Notes under the pieces: model-generated
The model's database searches: none
What the model saw: only the letters and a program-made list of their open reading frames with translations
Told to the model about the DNA's origin: nothing
Translations under genes and position numbers: made by a program
From: a virus
IMG/VR virus record: IMGVR_UViG_3300015360_000063
Coordinates: 1 to 50,238 of that record
Strand: one strand, 5' to 3'
DNA: 50,238 nt
Shown: positions 17,207-25,963 of the stretch, in pieces
Position numbering within the stretch: the first letter of the stretch is position 1
Layout: each line of letters starts with the position of its first letter

Positions 17207-17602
17207 TTATACGTTGTACATGCCCTGGCCGTTGTTGACCGAATTGATGCTTATACACTTTATATATTTCTGTTCTTCTTTTTTTAATCCCTTTTTCATA
17301 TAAAAATAATTAATACTTTCCGTCGTGGAACGTTTATGGATTTCTGTAAAGTATGCGAACGCATTCTCGGTCTTTTCTGGGTTGAAGCTCAACCAATTGT
17401 TAAGCATGTTGAATAGCGATGTCTGTAATGCGTCTTCCTTGTCTTCATGTAGGTAATATGGCTTCTTGCGTATGGCGTTGTACGCCAGATCGACAATCAT
17501 TTTTTCTGCAGGCTTTGTCAATTTACCCTTGCCTTTAGATAGCAATATCTGATAAGTGAATTTCTTAGCGTTAACCGGATTTTTTTCTTCTATAGTCGAC
17601 AT
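17207..17602 (-). CDS. Late-transcription sigma factor, T4 gp55-like
   Basis: 131 residues. The region LTKPAEKMIVDLAYNAIRKKPYY, then DALQTSLFNMLNNW and FNPEKTENAFAYFTEIHKR follows the core-binding and -10-recognition helices of T4-type gp55, including the conserved F-x-P-E-K-x2-N-(A/P)-F-x-Y-F signature. gp55 directs host RNA polymerase to late promoters of TATAAATA type. It is consistent with the TTAATATATAAT boxes found before the structural operons. It is shorter than T4 gp55 (185 aa), lacking much of the C-terminal clamp-interacting tail. A TATAAATA sequence lies ~30 bases upstream. Confidence 0.7.
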   Translation of the reverse strand: MSTIEEKNPVNAKKFTYQILLSKGKGKLTKPAEKMIVDLAYNAIRKKPYYLHEDKEDALQTSLFNMLNNWLSFNPEKTENAFAYFTEIHKRSTTESINYFYMKKGLKKEEQKYIKCISINSVNNGQGMYNV

Positions 17603-17631
17603 GTATTATACGAATACTTTTTATTATATCT

Positions 17632-17639
17632 TATTTATA
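17632..17639 (-). promoter_or_regulatory. TATAAATA box upstream of the sigma gene
   Basis: Exact T4-type late promoter octamer on the minus strand, 30 bases before the sigma-factor ATG. This would let the factor drive its own operon. Confidence 0.4.
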
Positions 17640-17662
17640 GTGTCATAAACGTTGCATGTTTA

Positions 17663-17699
17663 AAAAAATGGCCACTTAGATTCTAAGTGGCCATTTTTT
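17663..17699 (-). terminator. Strong terminator after the 425-aa gene
   Basis: 18-bp near-continuous stem (17663-17680 with 17682-17699) with A- and T-runs at the ends. It separates the 425-aa gene from the sigma-factor operon. Confidence 0.9.
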
Positions 17700-17722
17700 A
17701 ATCTATTTGTAGAAATTTAACC

Positions 17723-19000
17723 TTATTTACTTAATTTGGTCTTCGTATTCCTCAACGCATTTAATTCTTCAGACAGTTTATGCTTCTTACTCAATAAGCT
17801 ATTGTATAAATCTTCCAATACCTTGTTTTCTTTGACTAATTCAGTTTCTTCTTTGATTTGATTAATGCCCTTTTCAACGTCCTTTAATTTCTCCATTACT
17901 ATTTTTTCCTTGTTCTGAATGTCGATTTTAGCTTTCGTCTCATCTGATAGCTGATTCTCATAAAAGAACGTCAAATCAGCGCCTAATTCATGCATTACAT
18001 TTTCTATCAACGGCATCGCATTTTCGAATGTGTAATAAGAATTACCCATATACTTGTCGATGCGGTACTGTGAAATTTTGCCATTGAAGTTGAATACGAA
18101 ACACTCGTATGCTGTGTTCATTATGTTAGACACGCGTTTAACTGTGTCAATCTTCATGAACTTATCCAAGTTATTGAAGGTCTCATTCAACACAGGGTAA
18201 AACGCTTTGCCCATGAATGGAACAACAGCTGAGTTGAAAAGAGTCTCTAACGTAGTGCCCTTGTCAGCTTCTGATTCGTTTAAGTAGATTTTTTTGTTCG
18301 CAGTATCAAAACTGACAATAAGTCCTTCTGCGATATTGAAAACGATACGGCTTTCGCTGAACTCTGCCTTTTGTACGGCTTGTTCAAGCAAACGCAGTTT
18401 CTTCAACTGTACGTCATCGCTGATGTGATTTTCTGCCAATGTTGCTGTAATGCCCTCTGTGTTAAGCAGGAACCATTTATTGGCAACGTAAGTAAGGTAT
18501 CCCTCTTTCAATTGTAAAACAATCGAGAACACGTCGTCAATCTTACCACCTTTAGAGATAAAATTCTGTTTAGCCTGTGGCGTAGTAGCCATCTCGTATA
18601 AAAACAATTTGACTTCCGGAATCCACTCGTACAATTTCAAGTCGTTCAGAATCTTTATCTTACGGTCTTCGTCAGATAATTGGTTGATGCAGTCCATTAT
18701 GGAATGTAATGCGTTCTCGTATAGGAACGTGTATTCCTTTCTGGCAACTTTCTTGTATAAATCTTTCAAGTTATACAATAACGGCTGTTCAGATAAGATT
18801 GAATCAACGTCGTCTAGAAAAGTTGTTACGCTCTCGTAGAATCTATACTTTTCCAACATAGTCGACAGTGAACCGTAGATTTCCTTTTCTGAATAATTAT
18901 CGCACAAATCTATGTGCTCAGTAAAGATTTGAGAAACTTCTGTTTGCTCAATGTCTAAATCCTTACAATATTCAAATATTTTTAATTTTAGTGACTTCAT
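17723..19000 (-). CDS. Uncharacterised protein, 425 aa, C-terminal coiled coil
   Basis: Helical N-terminal half, a beta-containing middle (about 200-330), and a long charged coiled coil in the last 85 residues. No family recognised. It has its own late-type promoter box upstream (19028-19039) and its own terminator, so it is a single-gene late unit. This and its place among head/neck genes suggest a virion or assembly protein, by inference only. Confidence 0.75.
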   Translation of the reverse strand: MKSLKLKIFEYCKDLDIEQTEVSQIFTEHIDLCDNYSEKEIYGSLSTMLEKYRFYESVTTFLDDVDSILSEQPLLYNLKDLYKKVARKEYTFLYENALHSIMDCINQLSDEDRKIKILNDLKLYEWIPEVKLFLYEMATTPQAKQNFISKGGKIDDVFSIVLQLKEGYLTYVANKWFLLNTEGITATLAENHISDDVQLKKLRLLEQAVQKAEFSESRIVFNIAEGLIVSFDTANKKIYLNESEADKGTTLETLFNSAVVPFMGKAFYPVLNETFNNLDKFMKIDTVKRVSNIMNTAYECFVFNFNGKISQYRIDKYMGNSYYTFENAMPLIENVMHELGADLTFFYENQLSDETKAKIDIQNKEKIVMEKLKDVEKGINQIKEETELVKENKVLEDLYNSLLSKKHKLSEELNALRNTKTKLSK

Positions 19001-19027
19001 AGTTTAGCCAGTGGTATACTATTTTTT

Positions 19028-19039
19028 ATTATATATTAA
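19028..19039 (-). promoter_or_regulatory. Late-type promoter motif
   Basis: Minus strand reads TTAATATATAAT, 28 bases before the 425-aa gene. Confidence 0.55.
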
Positions 19040-19110
19040 CATTTTAAACGGAAAAAATATATATTTATCCTATTAATATCGTATTTATATATGAAATATA
19101 TATTCTTTGT

Positions 19111-19824
19111 TTAATTCAGTGGCTGATTAGGATTTTGCCAAATTTGCATAATCCATTGCACCGCAGCATTAGCCTTGAACCTGTTTTCCAGGTCGAATAT
19201 CGGATAAAACGTGTGAATATCGAAGTTATACGTAGTTTTCAACGTCTGCACGTCTCCGAATTTGAATTCCCTAGCCATAGGGTTCTCCGTGTCGGAGACG
19301 AAATTGAACACCGCGTTTATGGGAACTTTAGCATAGTCATATGTGAAATATTTATAAATCCACATATTATCCATGTACGTCTGCCACGCCTTGAACACGT
19401 CTATCTCGTTGTCGACGATAGTATCGAGTGTGAAGCTCAATTTTATGGGTACCGCTTTGGTCTGCGTAACAATCTGTTGCAGCTCGCCGTCTATGTCTCT
19501 ATTCAGGTTTATCCATATGTTCGGGTTGGTGAACTCGTCAGCCTTTATGGACCACGACTTGAGCGTGACTACGCCACGAGGTATATGGTCTGTGTTCATG
19601 TTAACGCGCTTGTCCGGAATGTCGTCGTAAAATGCGTCCAATATGTACCTGTTGTCACCAGTCAGCGAGTAATGTATGGGCAGAACGACCTCTATCGGTC
19701 CGTTCTCTCCGACGTTAGTCCATTTGAATCTGCCACGCAAAAAACCCAAGAACCCGACAATGACGTCTCGTAGATATACATCCGAATAATTTGTCTTGTC
19801 TAAAAACTTCTCATTATTGACCAT
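19111..19824 (-). CDS. Tail sheath stabiliser/terminator, T4 gp15-like (tentative)
   Basis: 237 residues. The layout of an early helix, a segment PIEVVLPIHYSLTG with a downstream series of beta strands, a RGVVTLKSWSIKADEF strand and a long helix with FKAWQTYMDNMW recalls T4-type gp15, which caps the tail tube and sheath and joins the neck. The match is to overall pattern rather than strong motifs. Late-type promoter box at 19843-19854. Alternative: another neck protein such as gp13/gp14. Confidence 0.45.
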   Translation of the reverse strand: MVNNEKFLDKTNYSDVYLRDVIVGFLGFLRGRFKWTNVGENGPIEVVLPIHYSLTGDNRYILDAFYDDIPDKRVNMNTDHIPRGVVTLKSWSIKADEFTNPNIWINLNRDIDGELQQIVTQTKAVPIKLSFTLDTIVDNEIDVFKAWQTYMDNMWIYKYFTYDYAKVPINAVFNFVSDTENPMAREFKFGDVQTLKTTYNFDIHTFYPIFDLENRFKANAAVQWIMQIWQNPNQPLN

Positions 19825-19842
19825 CTTGTGTCGGTATTTCTA

Positions 19843-19854
19843 ATTATATATTAA
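19843..19854 (-). promoter_or_regulatory. Late-type promoter motif
   Basis: Minus strand reads TTAATATATAAT, about 20 bases before the gp15-like start. The remaining divergent gap to 20053 is A/T-rich with no other clear element. Confidence 0.55.
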
Positions 19855-20053
19855 TGAATATGTGATATAATTATAGTAATATTTTTAGATATATCATATG
19901 TGTCCATTAAACTTATAACCACATTTTAAACATTTCAATTATTATCTGTATAAAGATGTCCAGTTTTGAGACGAATCGACCCAACTATTAAAAATTATTT
20001 TAAAACAAAAAAGACGTTTCATCGTATAATCAATATAACGTAAATACCAAACC

Positions 20054-21010
20054 ATGATAATCAAAAAATTATATACCGAGAGATACAGGCCCAAAAGCAT
20101 AGATGCCATGATATTACTCCCGAGAATACAGAAGGAACTAATAAACGAAGACGGCGAGGTGCAGCTCAGTGGGAATTACCTTTTGAGTAGTTCTCCGGGA
20201 ACCGGCAAGACTAGTCTGGCAGACGTTTTGGTTCCCGAAGGGGCACTCAAGGTTAACGCGTCGTATAACTCTTCGGTCGAAGACTTGAAGGAAGAGGTAA
20301 TCGACTACTGTAAGACTGCCGATATATTTGGCAGTACGACATTAGACGGTTACAAGATAGTGTATCTTGACGAGTTCGATGGAGTTTCTGCAAAGTACCA
20401 GGAGGCGCTGAGGGGTTTCATAGAAGATTTTTCTGACCGTGTCAGGTTCATAGCGACATGTAACAATCTTTCTAAGATAAGCCCAGCAATGCTCTCGCGC
20501 TTCACTGTTCTGAAATTCGACCCAGAGAACCAAGAGGAGACGGATTACCTAAAAGACAACTACTTCGAGAGATGCGTGCTGGTCAGGGAGAAGAACAAAT
20601 TAAACATCACAGATGAGCAATTGCGTTCCATTATAAATATAACATTTCCTGATTTCAGGAGCGTCATGAATACACTACAGTCTATAGAGAAGACTGGCGG
20701 GTATAACAAGATGTCAAATTCAAACATAAATGTAGACCTGTACAATATCATATTCCAGGCGATAAAGGAAGACAAGACGTATTATTGGGTTATCGAAAAT
20801 TTTGGCGACAAGGTCGAAAACTTGTTGAAGATGTGCGGCAGGCCTCTGGCGACATACATCTTCGAGTTCAAACCGGACATGATGAACAGGGTGCCAAGGA
20901 TTATGAAGATAGTAAACGAGTCATTGAACGAATTGACGAACACACCAGACCCAGTAGTGCTGGCGCTTTCGTGCATATATAGTATACAGGAAGTAATAAA
21001 TACAAAATAA
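20054..21010 (+). CDS. Sliding-clamp loader ATPase subunit, T4 gp44-like
   Basis: 318 residues, the length of T4 gp44 (319). AAA+ features: the N-terminal YRPK motif, Walker A SSPGTGKT (46-53), Walker B IVYLDEFD (about 102-109), sensor 1 ATCN (about 134-137) and LSRF (about 147) carrying the arginine finger. The gp44/gp62 complex opens the gp45 clamp and places it on primed DNA, for both replication and activation of late transcription. First gene of a plus-strand replication operon. Confidence 0.93.
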   Translation: MIIKKLYTERYRPKSIDAMILLPRIQKELINEDGEVQLSGNYLLSSSPGTGKTSLADVLVPEGALKVNASYNSSVEDLKEEVIDYCKTADIFGSTTLDGYKIVYLDEFDGVSAKYQEALRGFIEDFSDRVRFIATCNNLSKISPAMLSRFTVLKFDPENQEETDYLKDNYFERCVLVREKNKLNITDEQLRSIINITFPDFRSVMNTLQSIEKTGGYNKMSNSNINVDLYNIIFQAIKEDKTYYWVIENFGDKVENLLKMCGRPLATYIFEFKPDMMNRVPRIMKIVNESLNELTNTPDPVVLALSCIYSIQEVINTK

Positions 21011-21017
21011 CAAAAAT

Positions 21018-21308
21018 ATGGATACAGCATGGAAACAAATGATGGAAACTAACGTTGGCGATTACATCACCAAGGTTGATTTCAAGAACCCAGAATTTTC
21101 GATAAACGAATTCAAACTGGAGCTATCTAAAATTCTTGGCATAAAACCGGCAGTAAAGCTGAAATGGAACACACAAGAGAAAGTTAACGAACTACTGAAG
21201 GCGTCAGGCGTGAAAAACCACACCGAGATAGTAGAGAAAGTGCAGCAAGTCAACATAATTATCGTGGACGAGAACAACACTCCAATCGAATTCAAATTCA
21301 TAATATAA
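21018..21308 (+). CDS. Small protein in clamp-loader/RNase H operon, 96 aa
   Basis: 96 residues, helical N-terminus and a short beta-rich C-terminus. No motif recognised. It lies seven bases after the clamp loader and abuts the RNase H gene with no gap, so it is almost certainly co-expressed. A replication-linked or regulatory role is a contextual guess. Confidence 0.75.
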   Translation: MDTAWKQMMETNVGDYITKVDFKNPEFSINEFKLELSKILGIKPAVKLKWNTQEKVNELLKASGVKNHTEIVEKVQQVNIIIVDENNTPIEFKFII

Positions 21309-22298
21309 ATGGCAAATTTAATTTTCGACGGAAATTATATTCTTCACAAGAATGTAGCATCGCTACACAAGATGAATCGCTTATACGGTGATTTCTGGGC
21401 GTCGCTTGACAACAACATAACAAAATATGTTGCCATGTCTAAGTGGGACAATGTTTTCATAGTTTCCGACAGCCGGAAACCGTCTTGGCGCAAGGAACAG
21501 TTAGAACAGTACAAGGGTAAGAGAAAACCTCTCGAGGGTGTCGACATGAAGTGGGTGTACGAACAGTATGCGTTATGGAAGAAAGAGAAGAAAGAGAAGT
21601 ACAATGTCATAGAAAAGGAGAGCATAGAGGGGGATGACTGGATTTCTGCGATCATGCGGAAATCAAACAGGAGTGGGCATTCTAATGTCGTGATTTCTTC
21701 GGACGGCGATATGCCACAATTGTTGGGATATAAAATAAACGGAGACAAGTCGTGGATCAACATCCAGATAAACGATCACTCGGGCCAGGAAAACGTTTAC
21801 CTACCATTGGGTTGGGAACTCTGGCTGAAGGAATTCGACGAGAACAGGAGCAGCGACGTGTTCAACTTGGATAACGGTTTCGAGTGGATGAATTTTTTCA
21901 AACGAATAACAGGTCAGTGGCAGTACACCGAGATAAATCCGATGGAACGACTATTTGTCAAACTTGTTGAGGGTGACAAGAGCGATAATATCAACTCGAT
22001 ATACGAGAAGATTACATCAACCGGTAAAGTACAAGGTATCGGTAAAGCAGGGGCACAAAAGATTTGGAATTTCTATAAGGAAAATTACAAGGACTATTTC
22101 AGCACTAACGACGTGAATCTCCCAGATAACATAATCAATTGTATCGAGCGTATAAAAAATGTAGTCATGTCAGATGAACGCAAGGAAGTGGTAAAAAATA
22201 ATCTGAAAAGAAACATACGGTTGATAGAATTACATTACAGACACTTGCCTGATTGGGTAGTCGAAGAGATAGTAGACGAATTGAATGAGAAAGTATAA
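21309..22298 (+). CDS. RNase H / 5'-3' exonuclease, T4 rnh-like (FEN/PIN fold)
   Basis: 329 residues against 305 in T4 RNase H. Acidic metal-binding motifs are present in order: FDGNY (D7), EGDDWI (about 107-112), SSDGDM (about 130-135) and EGDKSDNI (about 220-227), followed by a helix-hairpin-helix GIGKAGAQK (about 243). It removes RNA primers and trims flaps on the lagging strand. Position behind the clamp loader supports the replication role. Confidence 0.9.
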   Translation: MANLIFDGNYILHKNVASLHKMNRLYGDFWASLDNNITKYVAMSKWDNVFIVSDSRKPSWRKEQLEQYKGKRKPLEGVDMKWVYEQYALWKKEKKEKYNVIEKESIEGDDWISAIMRKSNRSGHSNVVISSDGDMPQLLGYKINGDKSWINIQINDHSGQENVYLPLGWELWLKEFDENRSSDVFNLDNGFEWMNFFKRITGQWQYTEINPMERLFVKLVEGDKSDNINSIYEKITSTGKVQGIGKAGAQKIWNFYKENYKDYFSTNDVNLPDNIINCIERIKNVVMSDERKEVVKNNLKRNIRLIELHYRHLPDWVVEEIVDELNEKV

Positions 22299-22404
22299 TC
22301 ACATAGCGGTTATAACACTTGGTAAGCCTAACACTTTATACGTTAATCGAATTGACGGCACCAGGGTTTAATTAAAAAGTTTAAAAAAAAACAATATTAA
22401 ATAA

Positions 22405-23073
22405 ATGGAAGAATCAGTTCTGACCGAATTTGTCCGAAAAGATTTAGAGTCTATCGGGTTTACTACATATGCCGAGGTATGTGTCAGGGGTGGCGGCGAC
22501 AAGCGTTGCGACATGTATGGCAGGATAGAAGACAAGGACAATCCAAACTTCGGGCACACCATAGCGTTCGAGGCTAAGTTGTCGTTCAACTTTAAGGTGT
22601 TGGAACAGGCGTATTTTTGGAAGGAACGCGCGAATGAGGTTTACGTCATAGTTCCGACGACATTCAAGAACATGACAACTAGGAAATTCGCCCGCGACAT
22701 ATGTAAGCTGCTGGGCGTTGGGGTGATGGAAGTTAACGTGAAATCCGAGAAGTACCACGTGACGGTCAAGCCGACATGGTGTTCCAACCCGAAATTCCCT
22801 ACACTTTACGAAGAACAGAAGTTCATCATCGCGTCGAACTCACAGAATAATTATACGACGCCGTTCAAGATAACCGTGAAGAGATTGAACGAATATATGA
22901 AGGACAGGGACAAGGCGCTTCTGACACAGGTTGTTAAAAACATAGAACACCATTACAAGGGCGACATGGCGGCGGTGAGAGCGATAAAGTTTCTCATAGA
23001 GAAAAATATCATCCAGGAATTTTATATATCTAAAGAAAACAATAAAATTGTAATAAAGAAACATGGATTTTAA
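22405..23073 (+). CDS. PD-(D/E)XK-like nuclease, unknown substrate
   Basis: 222 residues. The N-terminal ~110 show a restriction-like core: D36 in RCDMYGR, then AFEAKL with E56 and K58, followed by LEQAYFWKERANEVYVIVP. This matches the strand-helix pattern of PD-(D/E)XK enzymes. The C-terminal ~90 residues look like a small helical, winged-helix-type domain. Candidates include a recombination or resolvase-like enzyme; no specific family is recognised. It overlaps the next gene by 11 bases. Confidence 0.65.
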   Translation: MEESVLTEFVRKDLESIGFTTYAEVCVRGGGDKRCDMYGRIEDKDNPNFGHTIAFEAKLSFNFKVLEQAYFWKERANEVYVIVPTTFKNMTTRKFARDICKLLGVGVMEVNVKSEKYHVTVKPTWCSNPKFPTLYEEQKFIIASNSQNNYTTPFKITVKRLNEYMKDRDKALLTQVVKNIEHHYKGDMAAVRAIKFLIEKNIIQEFYISKENNKIVIKKHGF

Positions 23074-23458
23074 GGGACTAGTTAATATATTCTTCTTTTC
23101 TAAGAAAGATTGGAACCAGGTGACGGACGCGGATAAGGAATCTTTATTCTTCATATTCAACCGGTATATGGCCAAGAAATACCCAAAAAAATCACAGTTC
23201 TTCAACAAGAAGAACGTGGACAAGGCGACAGCGATGGACATCTGGTTCATACAGATGAAGAAGGAAACGAGGATTCCGTCGTGGTTCTGGCCGGGACCTA
23301 CCAAGCGTAAAGACCCAGGCATAAAAGATTGGCAGTTGATACAGGAGTTTTGGAAACTCGGTTTAAATGATATATATGTATTATGCGATATGTTTCCAGA
23401 CGAAACTAAAGCCGAGATAAAACGGATTCAATCAATAAACGAAGAGACATTAAGATGA
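23063..23458 (+). CDS. Clamp loader small subunit, T4 gp62-like (tentative)
   Basis: 131 residues. The order FNRYMAKKYP, a basic helix, then KKETRIPSWFWPGP and DW resembles the short N-terminal pattern N-R-(Y/F)-(L/M)-(A/S) plus a (K/R)-R-x-P-x-W block of gp62-like subunits in divergent T4-like phages. gp62 bridges the four gp44 subunits. It is shorter than T4 gp62 (187). Presence of a gp44 gene 2 kb upstream makes such a partner expected. The call is pattern-based. Confidence 0.45.
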   Translation: MDFKGLVNIFFFSKKDWNQVTDADKESLFFIFNRYMAKKYPKKSQFFNKKNVDKATAMDIWFIQMKKETRIPSWFWPGPTKRKDPGIKDWQLIQEFWKLGLNDIYVLCDMFPDETKAEIKRIQSINEETLR

Positions 23459-23871
23459 GCAAACAAGAAGGGAATATTGTAGATTTTTGGGACAATAAAC
23501 ATTATTACACGACACCCGAACTTTTGAAAGAGAAGGCCCGGGAATTCTATACTGAGGAATTCATAGACAATTACGCGAAGTGGGCGGGCAATCTGGCAGA
23601 ATTAAATACTGACATAAAAACGCACTTGGAATCCAAAAATTTTCCGATGGCATATTGGGAAGAGATGAAGTACGATTGGTTCTGTGAAAATATAAACCAG
23701 TTGATACATGAATGGATTACTATCAATAGTGACATCATCCTGGCGGATATTCCAATCATAACTGAGAAACTCATCGCTGATTATATTGCCATTTGCCTTA
23801 CAAAATTTGCAGAACAACAGTACACAATCGGTGCTCTTGTTGAATCGATAAAAAGAGCCATTGTAATATAA
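23455..23871 (+). CDS. Uncharacterised helical protein, 138 aa
   Basis: 138 residues, helical, several tryptophans and aromatic pairs. No motif recognised. Start overlaps the previous stop by ATGA and the stop directly precedes the next ATG, so it belongs to a tightly packed operon. Confidence 0.75.
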   Translation: MSKQEGNIVDFWDNKHYYTTPELLKEKAREFYTEEFIDNYAKWAGNLAELNTDIKTHLESKNFPMAYWEEMKYDWFCENINQLIHEWITINSDIILADIPIITEKLIADYIAICLTKFAEQQYTIGALVESIKRAIVI

Positions 23872-25551
23872 ATGAGCAGCATACCTTTCGCGTTCGACGT
23901 GGATAAATTAAATAACTTTGTCAATGGCGATATTGGCATAGCTGACGCAATACACAAGGCGCAGATTTCTCCGATATTAGACGCCATTAAATTGCCCAAG
24001 GATAAGGAGATGTTCCTTAAATTACAAAAGCCAAACCGCAAGGCGGGGATATGGGCTATGGAGAAGTCCATCATATCTTCCATGCTGGAATCGCAGAAAC
24101 CATTTATAGAATTGGCAAAGATATGTCTTGAGCTTTTCGGCTCTTTAGAGACGGTCGTAGCAATACTCGCGGGTGGGCCGAATCCAGAGAACATAAGCGG
24201 TTCTTTTTCAAACGGTTTCAAGGAAAATAAAGCAAAGATGGCGACATTCAAGACCGGACAAGAACCGGCACCGCCGCCGCCGCCGGGGCCGCCTCCACCG
24301 CCGAAACCGACTAACATATTTCTCGGCAAGTACCAAAGAAACAATGTCGTAGGCAACGTTAACCAGGTGGGTAGTGGCCCGGAGAGAGGTGAGTTCTATC
24401 CAGGTTACTATTGGACCCAATGGCAAAATTATAACGAATTTTATAATTCAGAAAACCTCAAGTTACAGAACGACATAGCTGACGTTCCGGCTGACCTGAA
24501 ACCTGATATTATACAGGGCCGGTTCAGCAGCATAGGTGACGAATGGAACGGTATGGAAGACGAAAACCAGCTGAAGAAGAAATACCTGAGTGTGCTAGGT
24601 CCCAGTAATAACATGTTCCACTATTTTAAACCAATCGAGATAAATTATCAGAATAATCCCGTAGAGATTGACCTCGAGGGAGAATATGACATAAAGGTGG
24701 ACATGAGTCAGCAAGACCTTAACCAGTATTTCTACATATATGCAGTGATAAAACCGGAAGCAGTTCCTCCGGCACCTGGACAGCCAGCACAGCCAGCGAG
24801 TTTCGCGGGCACCCCGGTAACACAGTTGATTCTGGCAGTAAAGACATTCTTGAAAAGGGTACTGCCTATAATAATAAAGAAACTGATACCGCTCATAGTC
24901 GCGTTACAGAAGATAATGTCTGGCCCCGTCGATTTCTTGGGTGCCATACTCATGGACAAACTTAAGGAACATTTCGAGATGCTCGACCCTGCACTGAAGA
25001 GCAAGCCCAAAGACGACCCGGACAGAAGTAAATATTGGTCCGGCGACAAATTCGTCATGGATGGAATCGCGGCATTGGACGTGGGACTGTTGAAAATAAC
25101 GCTCGGGCTGAAAGACGGACTGCCGAATTTCAAAGTCGGCAAGGACGCGATTCCACCGGATGTTAAAGAGAATCCGATACTGAAACAGATAGCTAACATA
25201 GTGGCGCTACCGTTGAATTTTCTGAAGGGAATTCTGGATGCGTTCAAGGACCTGTTGAAGAACCTGTTCGTGGTGCCGAAACTGCCTTCGGTAATGTCAG
25301 ATTTCATATCGTTCAAGTGGGTGAAAGATTTAATGTCGATAGAAAAAATTATGGAATTCCTCGGTGCTACCGGCGGAGACTTGACGAAGATACCGTTTCT
25401 GACAATACCCAGTGCTGGGAATTTAAGTCTTGTGCCAGATATGGTTAAGGCGTTCATGAAGATGATAATACATTTTATTAACGGCTTTATAGGAATACCG
25501 AATACAATATTGAATGTCGAACTGGTACCAAAAATACCAGTTCCAGAATAA
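23872..25551 (+). CDS. Large proline-rich protein, probable structural
   Basis: 559 residues. A helical N-terminal region is followed by a proline-rich linker of PPPPPGPPPPPKP type near residue 135, then an aromatic, tryptophan-rich segment (YPGYYWTQWQNYNEFY). A second proline/alanine linker (near 305) and a long C-terminal region with amphipathic or hydrophobic helices follow. I do not recognise a family. The multi-domain, linker-rich design resembles virion or baseplate proteins, but it sits in the replication operon and could also interact with membranes. It ends at a strong terminator. Confidence 0.75.
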   Translation: MSSIPFAFDVDKLNNFVNGDIGIADAIHKAQISPILDAIKLPKDKEMFLKLQKPNRKAGIWAMEKSIISSMLESQKPFIELAKICLELFGSLETVVAILAGGPNPENISGSFSNGFKENKAKMATFKTGQEPAPPPPPGPPPPPKPTNIFLGKYQRNNVVGNVNQVGSGPERGEFYPGYYWTQWQNYNEFYNSENLKLQNDIADVPADLKPDIIQGRFSSIGDEWNGMEDENQLKKKYLSVLGPSNNMFHYFKPIEINYQNNPVEIDLEGEYDIKVDMSQQDLNQYFYIYAVIKPEAVPPAPGQPAQPASFAGTPVTQLILAVKTFLKRVLPIIIKKLIPLIVALQKIMSGPVDFLGAILMDKLKEHFEMLDPALKSKPKDDPDRSKYWSGDKFVMDGIAALDVGLLKITLGLKDGLPNFKVGKDAIPPDVKENPILKQIANIVALPLNFLKGILDAFKDLLKNLFVVPKLPSVMSDFISFKWVKDLMSIEKIMEFLGATGGDLTKIPFLTIPSAGNLSLVPDMVKAFMKMIIHFINGFIGIPNTILNVELVPKIPVPE

Positions 25552-25560
25552 ATACTAATC

Positions 25561-25594
25561 TTAAAAGCCTTGCAATGCAAGGCTTTTAATTTTT
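25561..25594 (+). terminator. Intrinsic terminator
   Basis: Stem TTAAAAGCCTT (25561-25571) with AAGGCTTTTAA (25579-25589), loop GCAATGC, then a T-run. Ends the replication operon. Confidence 0.9.
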
Positions 25595-25630
25595 ATTGTA
25601 AATATATTTTTATTATCCGTTTATTATCCG

Positions 25631-25640
25631 TATATTTACA
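25631..25640 (+). promoter_or_regulatory. Host-like promoter box TATATTTACA
   Basis: Fits the Bacteroidota -7 element TAnnTTTG closely and follows a direct repeat TTTATTATCCG (two copies, about 25608-25630). Starts a new unit just after a terminator. Confidence 0.45.
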
Positions 25641-25647
25641 TCGTTGA

Positions 25648-25950
25648 ATGTTAAAAACAAAAACTATGAAAAACTTTGATGTATTAATGGCTGAAGATAA
25701 GCAGGGTACTCTCAATTTGATAAAAATGCTTTACGAAAGTAAAAATAGAAAAGCGAAGATGTATTTTCACTCGACGTCGATTTTTTTCATAGTATCATTG
25801 TCATTAACATTTTTATATACTGAACTTCTTACGTATATGTTTTTCTGGTTCGCAACGACTGTATATTCAATTTTAGGTCTAGTCTTGGCATTCAAGGCAC
25901 ACAAAGTGGCCAGGGGGTATAAGTTGATAATCGATACATATAATAATTAA
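25648..25950 (+). CDS. Small membrane protein, two transmembrane helices
   Basis: 100 residues from the ATG at 25648; an internal ATG at 25666 gives a 94-residue form. Two adjacent transmembrane segments (about 48-64 and 67-86) follow a charged N-terminal 45 residues, with a short basic C-terminus. This resembles holin-like or membrane-remodelling proteins in layout only. It is the first gene of an accessory cluster behind a host-like promoter, suggesting early expression. Confidence 0.7.
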   Translation: MLKTKTMKNFDVLMAEDKQGTLNLIKMLYESKNRKAKMYFHSTSIFFIVSLSLTFLYTELLTYMFFWFATTVYSILGLVLAFKAHKVARGYKLIIDTYNN

Positions 25951-25963
25951 AAAAATAAATAAA

